31,599 nucleotides of DNA from DATGLE01 sp035294325 (GTDB taxonomy: Bacteria > Chloroflexota > Ktedonobacteria > Ktedonobacterales > Ktedonobacteraceae): assembly GCA_035294325.1 (NCBI GenBank), contig DATGLE010000108.1:1-31599 (forward strand), in the 5' to 3' direction. Shown here piece after piece: positions 8,242 through 16,486 of the stretch; the stretch's first letter is position 1; every line of letters begins with the position of its first letter. Made by a program: the position numbers and the translations under genes. The notes under the pieces are model-generated. The model was not told the origin of the DNA. It saw nothing but the letters and a program-made list of their open reading frames with translations, and searched no databases.

Positions 8242-8607
8242 GAGGGTGAAAAGGGCGAGCAGCCACATGATCCAGGAGAATTCTCGCTGGAATGCTCGCT
8301 GCTCGCGTATAGAGGTGTTTGCGTAGGCGCCGGGCGAGCGCTCGGCGGCAACGAGACCCATGGCGATGCGCAGGCGCACCGGTGAGCGTATAGAGGAACG
8401 GCGCATCTCCGCGAGCAGCGCCGCGTGGCAGCGCTGGCAAAGCACCCATTCCTGGCGCGGCTCCGGCGCGTCCTCCGGCTCTTTGAGAGCGGTGCGACGA
8501 AACCAGATAAAGCTCGTGCAGATAGAACAGCGCATGCGTTTGTACCAGCGCCCCCTCTGCCCTGTTTCTCGCCGGGGAGTGCCTGTTACATCATTTCCTG
8601 GTAACAT
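8197..8607 (-). CDS. Small zinc-ribbon protein with C-terminal membrane segment, unknown function
   Basis: I do not recognise a named family. The 136-residue product has two cysteine pairs, CSIC (27-30) and CQRC (57-60), spaced like a zinc ribbon. A basic middle part follows, then one hydrophobic span near residues 111-133 (WIMWLLALFTLLHVVILVIL) ending a few residues before the stop. This suggests a tail-anchored protein with a cytosolic metal-binding head. The start is uncertain: the ATG at 8607 has GGAGGAG upstream but about 18 nt away, and an internal ATG just before CSIC (Met25) is possible. It is convergent with the WYL regulator and overlaps its end by 45 bp. The paired cysteines and the clean terminal helix argue for a real gene. 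Confidence 0.62.
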   Translation of the reverse strand: MLPGNDVTGTPRRETGQRGRWYKRMRCSICTSFIWFRRTALKEPEDAPEPRQEWVLCQRCHAALLAEMRRSSIRSPVRLRIAMGLVAAERSPGAYANTSIREQRAFQREFSWIMWLLALFTLLHVVILVILFSVPR

Positions 8608-8747
8608 AAAGCCGTTCGCTCGCTGTCTCCTCCATGTGGGCCTGCCTGGTTATCGGCAGAAGGGAGGACTCTTATTGCTCGCGTCACACGAAACTGTACA
8701 GCAGAACAGTACCAACATTGTATCATATAGATCGTAATATGTCTGCG

Positions 8748-10616
8748 CTATTGCCATAATCTTTCAGGGCTGTTGCAAAGTCCCTGGTTGCCCCCTTCGG
8801 CGGGAGGAAGCGAGGGCACCTCGCGCTCCGGCAAGGGGCGGCCGCCCCTTGCATCCTCATCTTTCCGCCATAGCTTCCTCATTTCTGCACTGGTTGTAAG
8901 CAGTTCGTCCAGCGTCCCTTCTGCCTCGATCCTGCCATCCTTGAGTACGATGATGTGATCGGCGCGGCGCAGCGCGGCGCGACGGTGCGAGACTGCCAGG
9001 CAGGTCACATCATCCCGTTCAAAGATGCGTTCCCACAGGGTACGTTCGGTCTCGACATCAAGAGCGCTGGACAGGTCATCGATCACCAGCAACTCGGCGG
9101 AGCGTACCAGCATGCGCGCCGCCGCTGTGCGCTGTACCTGACCGCCTGAGAGCTTGACGCCGCGCGTTCCCACCGGCGTCTCCAACCCTTCCTCCAACGC
9201 CTGCACGTCGTGATCCAGGACAGCGCCGCGTATGGCTGCGGCCAGGGCAGCGGGATCGCCGGGGCGTCCCAGCAAGATGTTCTGCTTGAGCGTCTCGCTG
9301 AACAGGCGCGGCACCTGCGCCGTGTATGCCGCACGGGGCGGCACAAGGAAGGAAGCCGCATCGTCCACGGCGTGACCGTTCCATCGGATCTCACCCGCAT
9401 CTTTGGGCAGCAAGCCCAGGAAGGTCTGTAGCAGGGTTGTCTTGCCGCTGCCTGTACGCCCCGTCACCACCGCCAGGGTGCCGCGTGGCAGGCGCAGGTC
9501 TATCCCGGCGATCCCGCGCCCCGACTCTGGATGGCGGTAGGTCAGCCCGCGCGCTTCTATCAGGATCAATCGATCCGCTGCGCCCTTCGTCGATTGCGGC
9601 ACCGCAGGCAGGGGACCGTGCAGGTAAAGGGGAGTATGCGCCACCAGCGCATCGGGCTGAACATCGCCCTGCAAGGCGTGCAGGCGTGCGAAGGCGACGC
9701 CTGTCTGCCGGTAGCGCGCCAGAAATCCGCCAAGTTCGGTAATGAAGTCGGCGATGATGCCCAGGTAGGTGACAAAGAGGGCAAAGTCGCCCACTGTCAG
9801 GCTGCCGCCGCGCAGGTTGTTGGCGGCCAGCAGCATGATCAGACCGGTGCCCACGCTTACCGCGTTGGACGTGATAGCGTTCAAGGTCTGCGTCGCCAGG
9901 CGATCAGCCAGCATAGCGCTGCGGCGCCGCTCGTTCAGGCGGCGGAGGCGCGCCACGATGCGCTCCTCGGCATTAGCCGCCTGAATCGTCTGTACCGCCG
10001 CCAGGATATCGCCGATGGCCCCCGTGACCTGGCTGGTGGCCTGGCTGCTGGCTGCCCGGTAGCGCTCCAGCACGGCGCTCGCCCTCCGCGTGATGAGCGC
10101 TGCGACTACAAGGGGCAGGATGATGACCAGCGTCATGAAGGCATCGATACGCAGCAGCACCACGAAAGCTACCACGGCCAGCAAGCCCTGTCCCGCAATC
10201 TCGTCGCTCCAATCCACAGCGTCCTCGGCCTCATAAGCGTCGTCGCGGAAGCGGCTGATGGTTTCGCCGATAGAATACGGCAGCGCCCGGGCGCCAGGTC
10301 GTTTCAGGATATGTCGCAGCAGGTTGAGTCGCAGCAGCCCACTCATCGTGAAGCGCATGAGGATTTCGACAAGGCCGGCGCTGAGCATCAGAGCTACGCG
10401 GCTCACTGCCAGCGCCACCAGCAGCAGGATCAGTCCCGTCGTGCCCATCGATACATGTGCCTGTCCGGTGAGCGTATCGAAGAAAGCGCGAGCGATCAGC
10501 CCCGCCAGCAGTTCCAGGAAACCGAACGTGCCCCACAACAGCGCATGGAGCAGGTAGAGCCAGGGCCTGTAGCGGACCATTTTCAGCAGGTAACGCCAGG
10601 TTGGGATCGACTTCAT
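8748..10616 (-). CDS. ABC exporter half-transporter (degenerate-site subunit)
   Basis: A 622-residue type IV ABC exporter half: an N-terminal membrane domain of about six spans (residues 20-310) followed by a nucleotide-binding domain. Walker A is GRTGSGKT (386-393), the signature LSGGQ (489-493), Walker B LLVIDD (509-514), and the switch histidine H544. Asp514 stands where the catalytic glutamate normally is, which marks the degenerate ATP site of a heterodimer. Its ATG overlaps the stop of the upstream subunit gene (ATGA), so the two are translationally coupled and presumably form one exporter; the substrate is unknown (lipid, peptide or drug are possible). The last 30 or so residues after KLWRKDEDARGG look non-conserved and are encoded by a palindromic repeat-like sequence (8763-8860). 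Confidence 0.93.
   Translation of the reverse strand: MKSIPTWRYLLKMVRYRPWLYLLHALLWGTFGFLELLAGLIARAFFDTLTGQAHVSMGTTGLILLLVALAVSRVALMLSAGLVEILMRFTMSGLLRLNLLRHILKRPGARALPYSIGETISRFRDDAYEAEDAVDWSDEIAGQGLLAVVAFVVLLRIDAFMTLVIILPLVVAALITRRASAVLERYRAASSQATSQVTGAIGDILAAVQTIQAANAEERIVARLRRLNERRRSAMLADRLATQTLNAITSNAVSVGTGLIMLLAANNLRGGSLTVGDFALFVTYLGIIADFITELGGFLARYRQTGVAFARLHALQGDVQPDALVAHTPLYLHGPLPAVPQSTKGAADRLILIEARGLTYRHPESGRGIAGIDLRLPRGTLAVVTGRTGSGKTTLLQTFLGLLPKDAGEIRWNGHAVDDAASFLVPPRAAYTAQVPRLFSETLKQNILLGRPGDPAALAAAIRGAVLDHDVQALEEGLETPVGTRGVKLSGGQVQRTAAARMLVRSAELLVIDDLSSALDVETERTLWERIFERDDVTCLAVSHRRAALRRADHIIVLKDGRIEAEGTLDELLTTSAEMRKLWRKDEDARGGRPLPEREVPSLPPAEGGNQGLCNSPERLWQ
8831..8852. repeat. 22-bp perfect palindrome inside the 3' end of the ABC gene
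   Basis: The sequence gcaaggggcgg is followed directly by its reverse complement. A related but imperfect version, gcaagggg-actgcca-cccccttg, lies in the non-coding stretch at 12876-12898. This suggests a dispersed extragenic-type repeat that here is read as coding sequence. It is not followed by a T-run and sits upstream of the stop codon at 8748. Confidence 0.6.
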
Positions 10617-12361
10617 AAACGAGAGACCTCCGTCGTTTCGACGCGCAGCAATTCGGCAAAGCGCGAAGCGGGATCGGCAGCCAGGACAGGTCGCGGCCCG
10701 TGCTCACGCACCTGCCCGTCCTCCAGAACAAGAATATCATCGGCGTAGGCGAGCGTATCCAACCGGTGTGCCACGATGATGCCGGTACGTCCCTGGATCA
10801 TCCGGCCCAGCGCTGTATGTACCAGCCGATCTGTGGCCGGATCCAGGCGAGAAGATGGCTCGTCCAGGATCACCAGGTCGGGATCACGCAGCAGGACGCG
10901 CGCGCATGCCAGCACCTGCGCCTGCCCGGCAGAGAGTGCGGCGGAGCCGGGCAGAAGCAGGGTATCCAGCCCGCGCGGCAGTTCCCGCAGCCAATCAGCC
11001 AGGCCCACGGCTTCCAGCGCGGCGCGAATCCTCTCATCCGGCACGCCGTCATCGAATAGCGTCAGGTTATCGCGAACACTGGCCTGGAAGATCTGCACCT
11101 CCTGTGTGACCAGGCCGATGCGGGCACGCACTGCTCTACATTGGACCTTCCGCAGGTCCACACCCCCCAGACGCACAATACCAGCCTGTGGATCATGGAA
11201 GCGCAGGAGGAGCCGTGTCAGCGTCGTCTTCCCGCTGCCTGTGTGCCCCACCACACCGAGTACACGGCCCGGCGAGAGCGTCACGCTGACTTCGCGCAGG
11301 ACCGGGGCGTTCTCCACGTAGCCGAATGATACGCCGTCAAACTCCACAGATAGCGGGCCTGGCGGAAGAGCGATGCCAGGGCCATCGGTAAGGCGCGGCT
11401 TCATACTCAGGAGCGCCTCGACACGGGCTATGCTTGCGTCCGCCTGCTGCAAGTCCTGCACTTCGTTGCGAAGCTGCTCGGTTGGCTGGCTTAGCATCAC
11501 GGCGCACTGAAAAATCAGATAGACGGTGCCGATAGTCAATGTGCCGGCCTTGAAGAGCAGGGCGCTCAGGGCAAAGGAGACCGCCATACCGAGTGCGAAC
11601 AGCCCGAGACTGGTGGCCCGCATGCCGTAGCCCCACATCTGCGCTCTGCGTGTCACAGCCAGCCACCAGCGCATCACCTCGGCGCAGCGGCGCAGTACAA
11701 ATGCGCCAGCCCCACTGGACCGGATATCCTCCAGACCTGCCAGGTATTCGCCCAGGAAGCCATAGAAGTCGGCGCTGGCCTGGCGCTCCGCTGCCCAGGA
11801 AGGGGTGGCAACGGCGCGGATACGGAACATGCCTATCAGAGCCAGTGCAACAAAGGCGCTCATTACGAGGCCGATCCGCCAATCCACGTGGTAGAGCAGC
11901 CCGAGTACGCCCAGCAGCAGGAGGCCGTTGCCAGGTACATAGACCACGAACCGTGAGAAGAAGCGTGCCAGCGTGGTCACGTCACCATCCACGCGCTCGA
12001 TCAGCTCGCCTGGCGTATGGGCCGTATGAAACGTGGCATCCAGCCGCAGCAGATGGGCAACGAGGTCGACGCGCAGCGCGTTGGTGGCCGCCCAGCTCAC
12101 ATTTTCGGCCACGCAGGTTTCGGCTACTGCCATTCCCTGTCCCGCGAAGGCCAGGCCCATAGTCAGCAGCGCCAGGACAATAAGACCGCGCAAGTCGCCG
12201 CCCGAAGTGGCCTGATCGATGAAGCGACTTGTAACCAGCGGGGCGATTACCTGCACACACATGGTGCCGCAGAGGATCACAGCGAGCAGGCTCATCCGCA
12301 GCCATTGGGGCCGCAGGTAGTGGACCAGCAGCCGCCAGTATCGTTTAAGCTGAACGTACAT
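10613..12361 (-). CDS. ABC exporter half-transporter (catalytic-site subunit)
   Basis: A 582-residue membrane domain plus nucleotide-binding domain. The membrane part spans roughly residues 20-300; the ATPase has Walker A GHTGSGKT (372-379), signature LSAGQ (476-480, deviating from LSGGQ), Walker B LVILDE (496-501) with the catalytic glutamate present, and H532. The pattern is the mirror image of its partner: this subunit supplies the intact Walker B, the partner the intact signature. This matches asymmetric heterodimers of the TM287/288 and BmrCD kind. It is the first gene of the pair and overlaps the second by 4 bp. The ATG at 12361 has only a distant AAGGA. Cargo cannot be inferred; no adjacent biosynthetic genes are seen. 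Confidence 0.93.
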   Translation of the reverse strand: MYVQLKRYWRLLVHYLRPQWLRMSLLAVILCGTMCVQVIAPLVTSRFIDQATSGGDLRGLIVLALLTMGLAFAGQGMAVAETCVAENVSWAATNALRVDLVAHLLRLDATFHTAHTPGELIERVDGDVTTLARFFSRFVVYVPGNGLLLLGVLGLLYHVDWRIGLVMSAFVALALIGMFRIRAVATPSWAAERQASADFYGFLGEYLAGLEDIRSSGAGAFVLRRCAEVMRWWLAVTRRAQMWGYGMRATSLGLFALGMAVSFALSALLFKAGTLTIGTVYLIFQCAVMLSQPTEQLRNEVQDLQQADASIARVEALLSMKPRLTDGPGIALPPGPLSVEFDGVSFGYVENAPVLREVSVTLSPGRVLGVVGHTGSGKTTLTRLLLRFHDPQAGIVRLGGVDLRKVQCRAVRARIGLVTQEVQIFQASVRDNLTLFDDGVPDERIRAALEAVGLADWLRELPRGLDTLLLPGSAALSAGQAQVLACARVLLRDPDLVILDEPSSRLDPATDRLVHTALGRMIQGRTGIIVAHRLDTLAYADDILVLEDGQVREHGPRPVLAADPASRFAELLRVETTEVSRL

Positions 12362-12931
12362 AAATTGGTATTCTTTCCTTCGCTCGTCAGCGTCGTCAAT
12401 GCATTTTGCAGAACATGAGCATATAAGGTATGCGAATGCAGGATTTCTGCACAGCAGGGATAGAAGTTAGCCCACGATGCAGTGAGGCTATAGATGGTGG
12501 AGTGTGGTGATGCTGGGCGGAAGTCAATGCAGCGCTGCTGATGAGCAGGCGAGCAAAAGTAGCCCTACGAGGCGAAGTGGGCTGGTTGTGAAGAGCGAAA
12601 GGAAAGCTACAAGAGAAGAGTATCTTTCTGTAGTCTGCCGAAACAAGAGTATAGTCGTATTTTATAAGCGCGAAATCAAAGCGATATCCGCAGGGAAACG
12701 ACCATGCTCAGTTACAGACACAACTCACTTCGCCAGCAACACCTTTGCTGTAACCCTGGACATAATAGTTGACACCTCCATAAACAAGATGAGAAAATAA
12801 TAACCTCAACCTGCCCAAAAGTCAAGCAGGCGAGCGCCACAGCAGGGCTATGTAATTCTCCCCACCCCGCGCCCCGCAAGGGGACTGCCACCCCCTTGAC
12901 CCCCGCTTCTGACGAGCATTAAATAGCCCTG

Positions 12932-13005
12932 GCGCCGCAGGCGCTTGCCTTTTATCTGTTATGTTGTGGAAAGGCGCGAAGCGCCTTTCCACAACATAAC
13001 AGATA
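12932..13005. repeat. Long perfect snapback palindrome in divergent intergenic region
   Basis: Perfect 25-bp arms at 12953-12977 and 12981-13005 with a 3-nt loop (gaa). The left flank has gcgcc-gca-ggcgc (12932-12944), the reverse-oriented core of the small palindrome near the other snapbacks. The right flank begins ccccttgcgcggc, closely matching the right flank of the 1842-1896 hairpin (cccttgcgcggc). The stem sequence itself is unrelated to the other hairpins. Confidence 0.85.
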
Positions 13006-13160
13006 CCCCCTTGCGCGGCGGAGCCTCGCGCACATCCAGCGAGAGAAGGCTATGGTACAATGGGACAGTCGCAATTTGTGATCTGTCTTATCAGCATAAG
13101 AGAGAATGAGGACCCATGCTGTTTTCCTATAGCCATTTTATGCTACATAACGGTTCCCTA

Positions 13161-13202
13161 CGCACTGATTATATACATCAGTGCGAGCGCCGCAGGCGCG
13201 AG
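13161..13202. repeat. Short inverted repeat joined to the shared 17-bp box
   Basis: Arms cgcactgat (13161-13169) and atcagtgcg (13177-13185) enclose 7 nt. Directly adjacent, on the minus strand, is the exact 17-mer CTCGCGCCTGCGGCGCT (13186-13202), also found at 1817-1833 and 28001-28017. Read on the minus strand the order is box then hairpin, the same as at those two loci, but the stem is only 9 bp. It is 43 bp before the luciferase-like gene, so an operator role is also possible. Confidence 0.7.
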
Positions 13203-13244
13203 CAAGCGATGATGCCGGGAAGAAGAATCCTCTGAGAAAGGACA

Positions 13245-14132
13245 TTGCAAATAATTATGCATTATGGGGTCTATATGCCCAACTTTGGCCCCTATGGGGA
13301 TGCGCGCGTTCTGGCCGATCTGGCGCATGAGGCGGAGGAGGCAGGCTGGGATGGATTTTTCATCTGGGACCAGGTATCGAAGACCACGCTGACACCAACC
13401 TTCGATCCGATGGTCGATCCCTGGGTGGCGCTGACGGCGATAGCGCTGCGCACACGCACAATTCGTCTGGGGCCGCTCGTTGCCGCGATGCCGCGTCGTC
13501 GCCCGTGGGTGGTCGCTCGTGAAGCAGTTTCGCTCGATCATCTATCCGGGGGGCGATTGAGCCTGGGGGTCGGATCCGGAGGCGGCTATTTCGACTTCGA
13601 GGCGCTGGGCGAGGCCACGGAGCCTGAGAAGCTGGCAGCGCTGCTGGACGAGGGGCTTGAGGTGCTGACCGGACTATGGAGCGGCGAGCCGTATCACCAT
13701 GAGGGAACGTATTACCATATCAAGGAGGCGCAATTTCTGCCGCGTCCACGCCAGTTGCCGCGCATTCCCATCTGGATAGCGGGGATGTGGCCCGCGAAGG
13801 CGCCCTTGCGCCGTGCTGCTCGCTGGGATGGTGTTGTCCCTATTGGACGCGACCTGCCACTGACCGCGATGCTCACGCCTGTACAGATGCGCGAAATAGT
13901 CAGTTTCGTTGCATCTCAGCCAGGGTACAGCCCGCCGTTCGATGTCATCCACTCGGGGATCACCGGTGGCACAGATGCCGCGCTTGATCGCGAGGTCGTT
14001 GCAGCATATCAGCAGGTTGGCGTCACGTGGTGGATGGAGAAGATCGTGCCCGAGCGCTGGGGAAGCTGGACCAGCTGGCCCCTTGAAGCGATGCGTGCGC
14101 GGATCCGGCAGGGGCCGCCAGGGAAGCCTTAA
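13245..14132 (+). CDS. Luciferase-like (F420- or FMN-dependent) monooxygenase family protein
   Basis: A TIM-barrel flavin/F420-dependent oxidoreductase of about 290 residues. The N-terminus MHYGVYMPNFGPYGDARVLA, the following EAGWDGFFIWDQ, TRTIRLGPLVAAMPRRRPWV and REAVSLDHLSGGRLSLGVGS are typical of the luciferase-like monooxygenase family. Substrate and choice of cofactor cannot be told from the sequence. The start is ambiguous: a TTG at 13245 lies only 2 nt from AAAGGA, while the ATG at 13257 is 14 nt away; the ATG gives the more usual N-terminus. It appears to be transcribed alone or with the downstream pseudouridine synthase (93-bp gap). A small inverted repeat, atagtc-ata-gactat (14175-14189), lies in that gap. 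Confidence 0.88.
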   Translation: MQIIMHYGVYMPNFGPYGDARVLADLAHEAEEAGWDGFFIWDQVSKTTLTPTFDPMVDPWVALTAIALRTRTIRLGPLVAAMPRRRPWVVAREAVSLDHLSGGRLSLGVGSGGGYFDFEALGEATEPEKLAALLDEGLEVLTGLWSGEPYHHEGTYYHIKEAQFLPRPRQLPRIPIWIAGMWPAKAPLRRAARWDGVVPIGRDLPLTAMLTPVQMREIVSFVASQPGYSPPFDVIHSGITGGTDAALDREVVAAYQQVGVTWWMEKIVPERWGSWTSWPLEAMRARIRQGPPGKP

Positions 14133-14225
14133 GGATAAGGGAAATAGCGAGATCACCGCTGACACGAACTTCTTATAGTCATAGACTATTACAGTACAAC
14201 ACGGAACGGATAGTAAATCAACACC

Positions 14226-15158
14226 ATGAAAGCTGCCGATATTGCCGTTATTTACCAGGATCACTATTTGCTCATTGTTAACAAACCGCCCGGCGTGGTC
14301 ATCCATCCAACCTATAAGCACGCGGATAATACGCTCTGGGACGCATTGTTGGAATATACGAGGCTGCAAGGCGGCGATGATTGGCGGCCTCCCGTTTTGC
14401 CCGACGATCCGGGGTGGAAGCTCGCTCCGCCGGATGTGCGGGTGATGCTGCGGGAGAAACGCATGCAGCGTATCTGGAAAGAGGAGGGGTTGCTGGCACG
14501 TCCCTCGCTGCTGCATCGTCTGGATAAAGATACATCGGGCGTTGTTGCGCTGGCCCGTACCGAGCGCGCGCGTCGTCACCTTGTGCGGCAGTTTGAAGAT
14601 CATAGCATTGTGAAGCGCTATCTCACTGTCGTACAGAAAGGCGTCCCCGACTGGTGCCGGCCTCGCGCTACCTTCAAGGTGACGCGTCGCAGCGATGGTA
14701 GTGTGACTGACGCTGCGGCGATATTTTCACCGCCATATGAAGAATATCTGCTTGACGGCCCCTTGAGCCGCGATCCCGATGATCGGCGCCGCTGCCTCGT
14801 AGCCGCCGGGGGCCAGACCGCAATAACGGTGGTGAAGGCGCTGGCTAGCGACGGGGGCTTTACACTGCTCGAAGCGCGCCCGGTGACCGGGCGCACGCAC
14901 CAGATCCGCGCGCATCTTGCCGCACTGGGCTATGCCATTGTTGGCGATAGCACCTACGCGCCGCCCGCTGCGCCGGGCACGCCGCAGGCCGCGCTCGCGC
15001 GCCAATTTCTGCACGCGCACAGCCTGACCCTGCGGCGCTATCCAGAGAACGACCTGTGCACTTTCGTTGCACCCCTCGCGCCTGATCTGCTGGTATGGTT
15101 GAAACAATGCTTTCCTATAGCCATTGGAATATTACTTCCCACACCTCCAACAATCTGA
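14226..15158 (+). CDS. RluA-family pseudouridine synthase without S4 domain
   Basis: Converts uridine to pseudouridine in rRNA or tRNA; the exact site is unknown. The protein begins directly in the catalytic domain (DHYLLIVNKPPGVVIHP), so the S4 RNA-binding domain of RluD-type enzymes is absent. The catalytic aspartate is D100 in HRLDKDTSG, and the later RTHQIRAHLAALGYAIVGD motif is intact. Between residues about 48 and 92 there is an extra segment (WRPPVLPDDPGWKLAPPDVR and following) separating the NKP strand from the catalytic loop. There is another insertion around PPYEEYLLDGPLSRDPDDRR. The last residues (FPIAIGILLPTPPTI) look unconserved. There is no strong ribosome site before the ATG. 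A second, RluD-like paralogue is at 29316-30263. Confidence 0.9.
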   Translation: MKAADIAVIYQDHYLLIVNKPPGVVIHPTYKHADNTLWDALLEYTRLQGGDDWRPPVLPDDPGWKLAPPDVRVMLREKRMQRIWKEEGLLARPSLLHRLDKDTSGVVALARTERARRHLVRQFEDHSIVKRYLTVVQKGVPDWCRPRATFKVTRRSDGSVTDAAAIFSPPYEEYLLDGPLSRDPDDRRRCLVAAGGQTAITVVKALASDGGFTLLEARPVTGRTHQIRAHLAALGYAIVGDSTYAPPAAPGTPQAALARQFLHAHSLTLRRYPENDLCTFVAPLAPDLLVWLKQCFPIAIGILLPTPPTI

Positions 15159-15329
15159 CGCCAGCCTGCCAGAAACAGCTTTTCAGAGAACAACTTTAAT
15201 CTGTTTCAGCGATATTCCCTGGGATCCAGCTACCGATACCAATACATCCTCATTGCAGGAAGATTGTCTTTCCTCACAAAATCAGGTATGCTTTGTTCCG
15301 CAGATTTATTTTTAAAGATGGAGGATACG

Positions 15330-15794
15330 ATGTCACCAGAAGAGCAGCGCTTAAGCCGCGCGGATTTGTTAGCCGCTCTGGAGAAAGGATGGAGACACTA
15401 TCTGCCAAAATTGAGGGAGCTATCGGAGGAGGAACAGGCTCGTTACGCCCGGGAACAGGGATTTGCCCGTATTGAAGATGTGATCGCGCATATCTTCGGC
15501 TGGTGGGAGCTATCGATGCAGCGGACGCTCCAGATCCTGAGCGGCCACGAGGTCCCTATGGTAAACGATATGGATGAGATTAATGCTGAGATAGTCGAAC
15601 GCTTCAAGCATTGGACGCGTGCAGATATCGAGGAGAGGTTCACAGCGGCGCTGGCAGCCTTCGAACAATTTCTTATAGACTTGCCAGAAAAAGCGCTTGA
15701 GAATAACCACATTCACCTCTGGCTGAGCATCGACGCCATTGACCACTACGAAGCTCACCGCCTGCCCAATGGGCCACAACTACCAGGAGCGTAG
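15330..15794 (+). CDS. ClbS/DfsB (DinB-like four-helix) family protein
   Basis: A 154-residue helical protein with the pattern of the ClbS/DfsB (DUF1706) family: LSRADLLAALEKGWRHYLPK at the start, IEDVIAHIFGWWELSMQ with the conserved histidine and tryptophans, then helices ending in AIDHYEAHRL. ClbS in E. coli is a resistance protein for colibactin; most relatives have no known function, and nothing here shows colibactin biosynthesis. The start at 15330 is chosen for its GGAGG ribosome site 5 nt upstream; an in-frame ATG at 15318 is the alternative, and the open frame further upstream looks non-coding. The next gene starts 6 bp after its stop, so they are probably co-transcribed. Confidence 0.78.
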   Translation: MSPEEQRLSRADLLAALEKGWRHYLPKLRELSEEEQARYAREQGFARIEDVIAHIFGWWELSMQRTLQILSGHEVPMVNDMDEINAEIVERFKHWTRADIEERFTAALAAFEQFLIDLPEKALENNHIHLWLSIDAIDHYEAHRLPNGPQLPGA

Positions 15795-15800
15795 GCAAAG

Positions 15801-16346
15801 ATGCAGGCACAGTACCCACCCGATAGCGGCTCCCTTGCCGGACTCAGGCCGGAAGAGAAGAAAAAACGCCTGGACGCGATGGTCAGGCTCTGGCAGCGCG
15901 ATAGCGAGCGCCGCCTGGAACGTGAAGGGCAGCAGGCGTTCATTACCGCTTTGGGCCTGGACGAGTACCGCTACTCCGTCTGGCTGCGTTTCCCAGAGTG
16001 GGAGCGCTCCGCTGCCGTGGGACAGGTCGTCACCCTGCGACAGCCACAGCCCGGCGCCCCCGCCACCCCCACGCTCTTCAGCCTGTGGCGGCGCGACCCG
16101 CTCTTGAAGAAGATGCCCGATTGGAAGACGCAGCTGCCCAACGAGACCGTCTTCAATATCATTGTGCGTATCACACCCGGCGGGCTGGGCGAAGGGAGCA
16201 AGTGGGCGGTGATGATGCCCAGGGAGATGATCCCGCGCTACAGACCGGGCTGGCCGACGCAGCGAGAATGGATAGCATGGACCGGCGCCTTCGACTGGCT
16301 CTCCATCGCGGTCGGCTTCATCCACGCCCTGCTCGATTCGCTCTAG
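15801..16346 (+). CDS. Unknown protein, 181 residues
   Basis: I do not recognise a family. The product is rich in charged residues and tryptophan. It opens with a helical, basic stretch (RPEEKKKRLDAMVRLWQRDS), followed by ALGLDEYRYSVWLRFPEWER, a region with NETVFNIIVRITPGGLGEGS and WAVMMPREMIPRYRPGWPTQ, and a C-terminal hydrophobic end (AFDWLSIAVGFIHALLDSL). There is no signal peptide or convincing membrane span. The ATG lies 6 bp after the stop of the ClbS-like gene, which suggests coupling and possibly a shared role. Codon use looks like its neighbours, and no competing frame encodes a known family. Confidence 0.65.
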   Translation: MQAQYPPDSGSLAGLRPEEKKKRLDAMVRLWQRDSERRLEREGQQAFITALGLDEYRYSVWLRFPEWERSAAVGQVVTLRQPQPGAPATPTLFSLWRRDPLLKKMPDWKTQLPNETVFNIIVRITPGGLGEGSKWAVMMPREMIPRYRPGWPTQREWIAWTGAFDWLSIAVGFIHALLDSL

Positions 16347-16486
16347 TATGCTCAACATGCCGCTCTCACCAGACGCCTCCCGAACTCTACATGAGCTTCA
16401 CAACGGCATCGAGAGTAGAAACGCTTTGTAGTTCTGTACCCGGCTTTCTAGCCTCAACACAGGCTCTATGCTTAACGATCCTTGCC

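Larger units (their letters stand above)
12362..13244. other. Long intergenic stretch with repeats, no convincing gene
   Basis: This 880-bp gap separates the ABC operon (minus) from the luciferase-like gene (plus). A 98-codon open frame at 12504-12800 has no recognisable domain and no ribosome site, so I do not call it. The rightmost half holds the gcaagggg...cccccttg repeat (12876-12898), a long snapback (12953-13005), a 9-bp-arm inverted repeat (13161-13185) and the 17-bp box in reverse orientation (13186-13202). A TACAAT at 13056-13061 could be a -10 for the downstream gene but lacks a clear -35. Confidence 0.6.

Noticed and set aside
9531..10748. 405-codon plus-strand open frame
   Set aside because: It lies opposite the second ABC subunit; Gln/Arg/His-rich translation is typical of an antisense shadow in GC-rich DNA.
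12504..12800. 98-codon open frame in the long intergenic stretch
   Set aside because: No ribosome site, no domain, and composition differs from neighbouring genes; probably chance, although a recent or orphan gene cannot be excluded.
13123..15125. 15-bp exact match tttcctatagccatt at 13123-13137 and 15111-15125
   Set aside because: One 15-mer match in a window of this size is expected about by chance, and the flanks do not align.
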